DNA of 9,050 nucleotides, taken from contig DCGD01000083.1 in assembly GCA_002315195.1 (NCBI GenBank), positions 3,809 to 12,858 on the forward strand, in the 5' to 3' direction. The notes under the pieces are model-generated. The model was not told where the DNA came from. It searched no databases and was given only the letters and a program-made list of their open reading frames with translations. Source of the stretch: Prevotellaceae bacterium UBA1787. Lineage in GTDB: Bacteria; Bacteroidota; Bacteroidia; Bacteroidales; Bacteroidaceae. Below, in pieces: positions 5,531-9,050 of this stretch. Both the position numbers and the translations under genes were made by a program. The stretch's first letter is position 1. Each line of letters starts with the position of its first letter.

Positions 5531-8500
5531 ATGCAGACAAGATATGTTGATTGTTTCCAGCTTCACGGCTCATTGAATGATTCCTTAAACACGTTAGAGA
5601 GCCTTCGTTTGCAGAAGGTGGTGAATGGAATTACCATGCTGGCTTCTTCCGATAGCGCGACGGATGGTCTTCCTTCTGGTGTGGATGTACTCACCGCGGA
5701 GTGTTCTTCCGCTTCGTCCGTTTATAAGATGATGGCGGAAAAAGCATCATCGCCTTATGTGGCTTTTACGCTCAAGGCTTCACCGATGCTTTTCGGTCCC
5801 CGTGCGTTGGAACGCATGGTGATGGCGGCGGAGGCAACGGGCGCTTCCTTGGTTTATGCCGACCATTGGTCTGTGGTTCAGGGCAAGACGTCGCCCCATC
5901 CTCTCATTGACTATCAAAAAGGCAGTCTGCGCAATGATTTTGACTTTGGTTCGTTGATTTTGGTACGCACGGAGGTGTTGAAGGCGTATGCCGCCGAAAT
6001 CGGTCTGATGGATTGTCGCTATGGCGGCTTCTATCAGTTGCGGTTGTTCTGCTCGCGCATGGGGGATTTGTTTCATTTGGACGAGATGCTCTACACAGAG
6101 GAAGAGAGTGATTGCCGCAAGAGTGGCGAGAAGCAGTTTGATTACGTAAATCCCGCGCAGGCCGCCGTGCAGAAGGAAATGGAGGCCATTTGCACGGAAC
6201 ACTTGAAGAAAATAGACGGCTGGCTTTCACCGAAAGACTTTGAGGATGTTAATTTCGACGCCGAAGGTTTCGTGTGCGAAGCATCGGTCATCATACCTGT
6301 CCGAAACCGCGAACGGACGATTGCGGAAGCCATCAGAAGCGTCTTGTCGCAGGAGGCGGATTTTGATTTCAACGTGATTGTGGTAAACAACCATTCGACC
6401 GATGGAACGGGCGAACAGATAGAGCAGTTCGCCGATGACGCCCGCGTGGTTCACTTGATACCGGGGCGCAACGATCTCGGCATTGGCGGTTGTTGGGACT
6501 ATGCCGTCTGCAGTGCACATTGCGGACGCTTTGCCATCCAATTGGATTCCGATGACATATACAGCGGTACGGACACTTTGCAGCGCATTGTGGATGCGTT
6601 CCGCGAGCAGCGCGCCCCGATGATAGTGGGCAGTTACGAACTGGTTGACATGGACTTGAATACGTTGCCGCCGGGCAAGATAGACCACCGCGAATGGACT
6701 CTGGAGAACGGTCGCAACAACGCGCTGCGCATCAACGGTCTGGGAGCTCCGCGCGCTTTCTATACGCCGCTGTTGCGTCGGATTGGTTTCCCGAACACGA
6801 GTTATGGTGAAGACTACGCCGTGGGCCTTGCCGTGAGTCGCTGCTACCGCATCGGACGCATCTATGACGTGTTGTACCTGTGCCGCCGTTGGGAGGGCAA
6901 TTCGGATGCGGCGCTTTCCATTGAGAAACAGAACAAGAACAATTTATACAAAGACCGCATACGCACATTGGAACTGAGTGCGCGCCAGCGACTGATTGCG
7001 TCCAGAAAAAAAAAACTGACGACAGCCGAAGCCCGCGATTTCTTTGACTTGCAGAGGGCGCAATGGCCCGCCGCCGATCAGCGTTGCCGTGAGCTGGAGC
7101 GTGTGGAGGTCAAGGAAATGACCGCCGGCGGCGTGAAGCTGGACGTCCAGTTCAACCCCGCACGCATGGTTTCGACGGGGGCGAAAGTCGATAAGGCCTC
7201 AATAGCCAAGCGTCCATGTTTTCTCTGTTCACGGAACAGGCCGAAAGAGCAGATTTCGCTCCCTGTGTTCAGTGACTATGAACTGTGCATCAATCCTTTT
7301 CCCATTCTTCCTTATCATTACACCTTGCCTTCACGCCACCATGAGCCGCAATTGGGAAGACCGATGTTCGGTGCGCTCTGCCAAACGGCGCTTGCGCTGA
7401 CGGACTCCGTGGTGTTCTACAACGGTGCTTATTGCGGGGCGTCGGCACCCGACCATGCCCATCTGCAGATAGGGGCGAAGGGAGTCATTCCGCTGCAGCG
7501 TGATTTCGGGCGGTATGAGAAGGATTTGGTGAAAGTTTTCCCGCTTTCTTCGTCAGAGGAGCGTACACTTGGCGCTGAGGCTGTGACCGGGGGCGTGGGC
7601 ATCTATTTGCTGACGAGTTTTGTATATCCGATGTTCGTGATGAAACTGACGGGAGGCGCGGTGGACGAAAGTATTTTCGACAGCATGATGTCCGCCCTGC
7701 CCGTGGTGGACGATGAACCGGAACCGAGATATAACCTCCTTGCTTGGAATGACAGAAAATCGGAGGAGGAAAAGGATGCGCTCACGGTGGCGGTGATTCC
7801 ACGAAGCAAACAACGTCCCGACTGCTATTTCAAGGAGGGCGAGGAACAATTCATCATCAGTCCGGGCTGTGTGGATATGGGCGGTTTGATTATATCGCCC
7901 CGTCGCGAGGACTTTGAACGCCTGACTGCGGAGAAAGCGGTAGCCATACTGAAGGAAGTGACGCTTTCAAACGAGGCGATATCATTGGTTATCAACCGTA
8001 TGCACGGACGCATGAGCTATCGTCTGAAAACGTCCGCGGACGGCAAGACACAGTTTCGTTGGAAAAAGAATCCGCGGTTGATGGTGGGTATCATGGAAGC
8101 GGAAAAGGTGGACTTTGTACTGAATGGCAATTTTTGGGCGAAGGGAAGAACGTTGACGGACAGGCAGACGGTGGAATGTGGCGAAGGCGGCATCGTTTGG
8201 AATGGAAAGACCTACGGTGAGGTGACTTTCGTGCCGCAGAACGAAGAGTCCACTTTCACGCTGCTGGGTGTTACGATTGGTATCCATTACCATTGGGAAA
8301 GGTTAGAGAACCAGACGTTCAAGGGTGCGCTGAAGCTCTTGGTGGCGAACGGTCGCATCATGGCGGTGAATGTCGTCAGGGTGGAGGACTATTTGGTGAG
8401 TGTGGTGAGCAGCGAGATGCATGCGGATTCGGCGCCTGAATTTCTGAAGGCTTCCGCCATAATCAGCCGCAGCTGGCTGTTGTCACAGATAGAAATGAGG

Positions 8501-9050
8501 CAGAAGGACGAGGACTGCGGCAACGACGCTGCGAAAGGCGGCAGAGAGGCGGACGAGGTGATACGCTGGACCGACAGGGAGGCGCACCTGCTTTTCGACG
8601 TCTGCGCCGACGACCATTGTCAGCGCTATCAGGGCGTGACGAAGGTGAGCAACGAGGCCGCCGTCAAAGCGGTGACCGAAACTTGCGGCATGGTGCTGAC
8701 GTATGACGACAACATCTGCGACGCGCGTTTCCATAAGTGCTGCGGCGGTGCGAACGAGGAATTCAGCACCTGTTGGGAAGATAAGGACGTTCCGTATCTG
8801 ACCGCCGTGCGCGACACGGAAAAAGAGGAGCCGCTGCCCGACTTGACAAAGGAGGAAGAAGCGGAAAAATGGATTCTTTCATCGCCCGAGGCATTTTGCA
8901 ACACAGACGATGAGACGGTACTGCGCGAGGTGCTGAACGACTATGACCGCGAGACGCACGACTTTTATCGTTGGAAAGTGGAATATACGCAAAAAGAACT
9001 TTCGGAACTTGTCCGTTGCAAGACGGGCGTAGATTTCGGAGAGATACTGG
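5531..9050 (+). CDS. Large four-module protein: GT-like + GT2 glycosyltransferase + DUF4922 (HIT/GalT-like) + SpoIID/LytB (3' end beyond window)
   Basis: One frame stays open from ATG 5531 to the right edge, at least 1173 codons; a TAG at 5516-5518 limits it upstream. Module 1 (about 1-180) resembles a GT-A fold but lacks the usual DxD, having [10 protein letters not shown] at 76-85. Module 2 (about 250-480) is a canonical GT2: ASVIIPVRN at 251-259, NNHSTDGT at 286-293, DSDD at 339-342 for metal and nucleotide-sugar binding, and GED at 426-428. Module 3 (about 497-825) matches my memory of DUF4922 in the HIT/GalT superfamily: CFLC at 563-566 (possible zinc site), [17 protein letters not shown] at 588-604 and HAHLQ at 642-646, where His644 would be the nucleotidylated residue by analogy with GalT HPHGQ. 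Module 4 (about 851 on) is SpoIID/LytB-like: VEDYL at 951-955, SEM with catalytic Glu962, His1019/Cys1025/His1029/Cys1030, and FHKCCGG at 1067-1073. No signal peptide or membrane segment is visible, so it appears cytoplasmic. Activity on an envelope glycan or its nucleotide-sugar precursor is inference. A10 at 7006-7015 marks the module 2/3 join, so this could be two genes merged by an indel. Confidence 0.85.
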   Translation, partial: MQTRYVDCFQLHGSLNDSLNTLESLRLQKVVNGITMLASSDSATDGLPSGVDVLTAECSSASSVYKMMAEKASSPYVAFTLKASPMLFGPRALERMVMAAEATGASLVYADHWSVVQGKTSPHPLIDYQKGSLRNDFDFGSLILVRTEVLKAYAAEIGLMDCRYGGFYQLRLFCSRMGDLFHLDEMLYTEEESDCRKSGEKQFDYVNPAQAAVQKEMEAICTEHLKKIDGWLSPKDFEDVNFDAEGFVCEASVIIPVRNRERTIAEAIRSVLSQEADFDFNVIVVNNHSTDGTGEQIEQFADDARVVHLIPGRNDLGIGGCWDYAVCSAHCGRFAIQLDSDDIYSGTDTLQRIVDAFREQRAPMIVGSYELVDMDLNTLPPGKIDHREWTLENGRNNALRINGLGAPRAFYTPLLRRIGFPNTSYGEDYAVGLAVSRCYRIGRIYDVLYLCRRWEGNSDAALSIEKQNKNNLYKDRIRTLELSARQRLIASRKKKLTTAEARDFFDLQRAQWPAADQRCRELERVEVKEMTAGGVKLDVQFNPARMVSTGAKVDKASIAKRPCFLCSRNRPKEQISLPVFSDYELCINPFPILPYHYTLPSRHHEPQLGRPMFGALCQTALALTDSVVFYNGAYCGASAPDHAHLQIGAKGVIPLQRDFGRYEKDLVKVFPLSSSEERTLGAEAVTGGVGIYLLTSFVYPMFVMKLTGGAVDESIFDSMMSALPVVDDEPEPRYNLLAWNDRKSEEEKDALTVAVIPRSKQRPDCYFKEGEEQFIISPGCVDMGGLIISPRREDFERLTAEKAVAILKEVTLSNEAISLVINRMHGRMSYRLKTSADGKTQFRWKKNPRLMVGIMEAEKVDFVLNGNFWAKGRTLTDRQTVECGEGGIVWNGKTYGEVTFVPQNEESTFTLLGVTIGIHYHWERLENQTFKGALKLLVANGRIMAVNVVRVEDYLVSVVSSEMHADSAPEFLKASAIISRSWLLSQIEMRQKDEDCGNDAAKGGREADEVIRWTDREAHLLFDVCADDHCQRYQGVTKVSNEAAVKAVTETCGMVLTYDDNICDARFHKCCGGANEEFSTCWEDKDVPYLTAVRDTEKEEPLPDLTKEEEAEKWILSSPEAFCNTDDETVLREVLNDYDRETHDFYRWKVEYTQKELSELVRCKTGVDFGEIL
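7006..7015 (+). repeat. Run of ten A inside the fusion gene, at the GT2/DUF4922 junction
   Basis: Ten consecutive A follow TCCAG. With ten, the frame reads SRKKKL and joins the two modules (residues 491-496). With nine, it would read SRKKN and then TGA at once. With eleven, it would end at a TGA about 10 codons after the run. The tract is therefore a natural site for replication or transcriptional slippage, or for a sequencing error that falsely fuses or splits genes. No in-frame ATG lies close after the tract; the first I find is in KEMTAGG, about 105 bases on. Confidence 0.9.

Noticed and set aside
5780..8904. Several minus-strand open frames of 60-153 codons opposite the fusion gene
   Set aside because: They are scattered, overlap each other and have shadow-like compositions, while the plus strand carries one uninterrupted frame with ordered enzyme motifs.

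Overview
The window looks like chromosomal DNA from a member of the Bacteroidota, most likely a Bacteroidales (Prevotella/Bacteroides-like) organism. The case rests on four things: genes start without recognisable Shine-Dalgarno sites; several genes are preceded by the Bacteroidota -7 element TAnnTTTG, two of them with a TTG/TTTG -33 element 20-21 bases upstream; aspartate kinase and homoserine dehydrogenase are fused in one ThrA protein; and the last gene carries domains (a DUF4922-type HIT-like module and a SpoIID/LytB module) that I know mainly from this phylum. No tRNA, rRNA, CRISPR array or insertion sequence was seen.

Layout. Bases 1-250, minus strand: the N-terminal 83 codons of riboflavin synthase (ribE), cut by the window edge. 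Bases 251-484: a divergent intergenic region with a minus-strand promoter for ribE and a plus-strand promoter for thrA, whose -7 box overlaps a perfect palindrome. Bases 485-2911: thrA, complete, 808 aa, roughly half G+C. Bases 2912-3236: spacer with a strong intrinsic terminator and then a promoter whose -33/-7 spacer contains a run of ten A. Bases 3237-5361: an AT-rich, two-gene, Type II-like restriction-modification unit, with an N6-adenine methyltransferase overlapping a putative endonuclease by 56 bases. Bases 5362-5530: spacer with an unexplained stop-free stretch and a promoter. Bases 5531-9050: one continuous GC-rich reading frame of at least 1173 codons with no stop in the window, which runs off the right edge.

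The last frame is the most interesting object. It joins a degenerate glycosyltransferase-like module, a canonical GT2 glycosyltransferase with DSDD and GED motifs, a HIT/GalT-like DUF4922 module with CxxC and HAHLQ motifs, and a SpoIID/LytB-like lytic transglycosylase module with its catalytic Glu and a His/Cys zinc-like cluster. There is no signal peptide or membrane segment. A run of ten A sits exactly at the junction between the glycosyltransferase and DUF4922 modules; gain or loss of one A would create an early stop.

How the parts relate: ribE and thrA are housekeeping biosynthesis genes (riboflavin; lysine/threonine/methionine branch). The restriction-modification unit differs in base composition from both sides and looks like a horizontally acquired defence island inserted between thrA and the fusion gene. 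A promoter spacer with a homopolymer suggests that its expression might be phase variable. The fusion gene probably acts in cell-envelope or glycan metabolism, but its substrate cannot be told from sequence.
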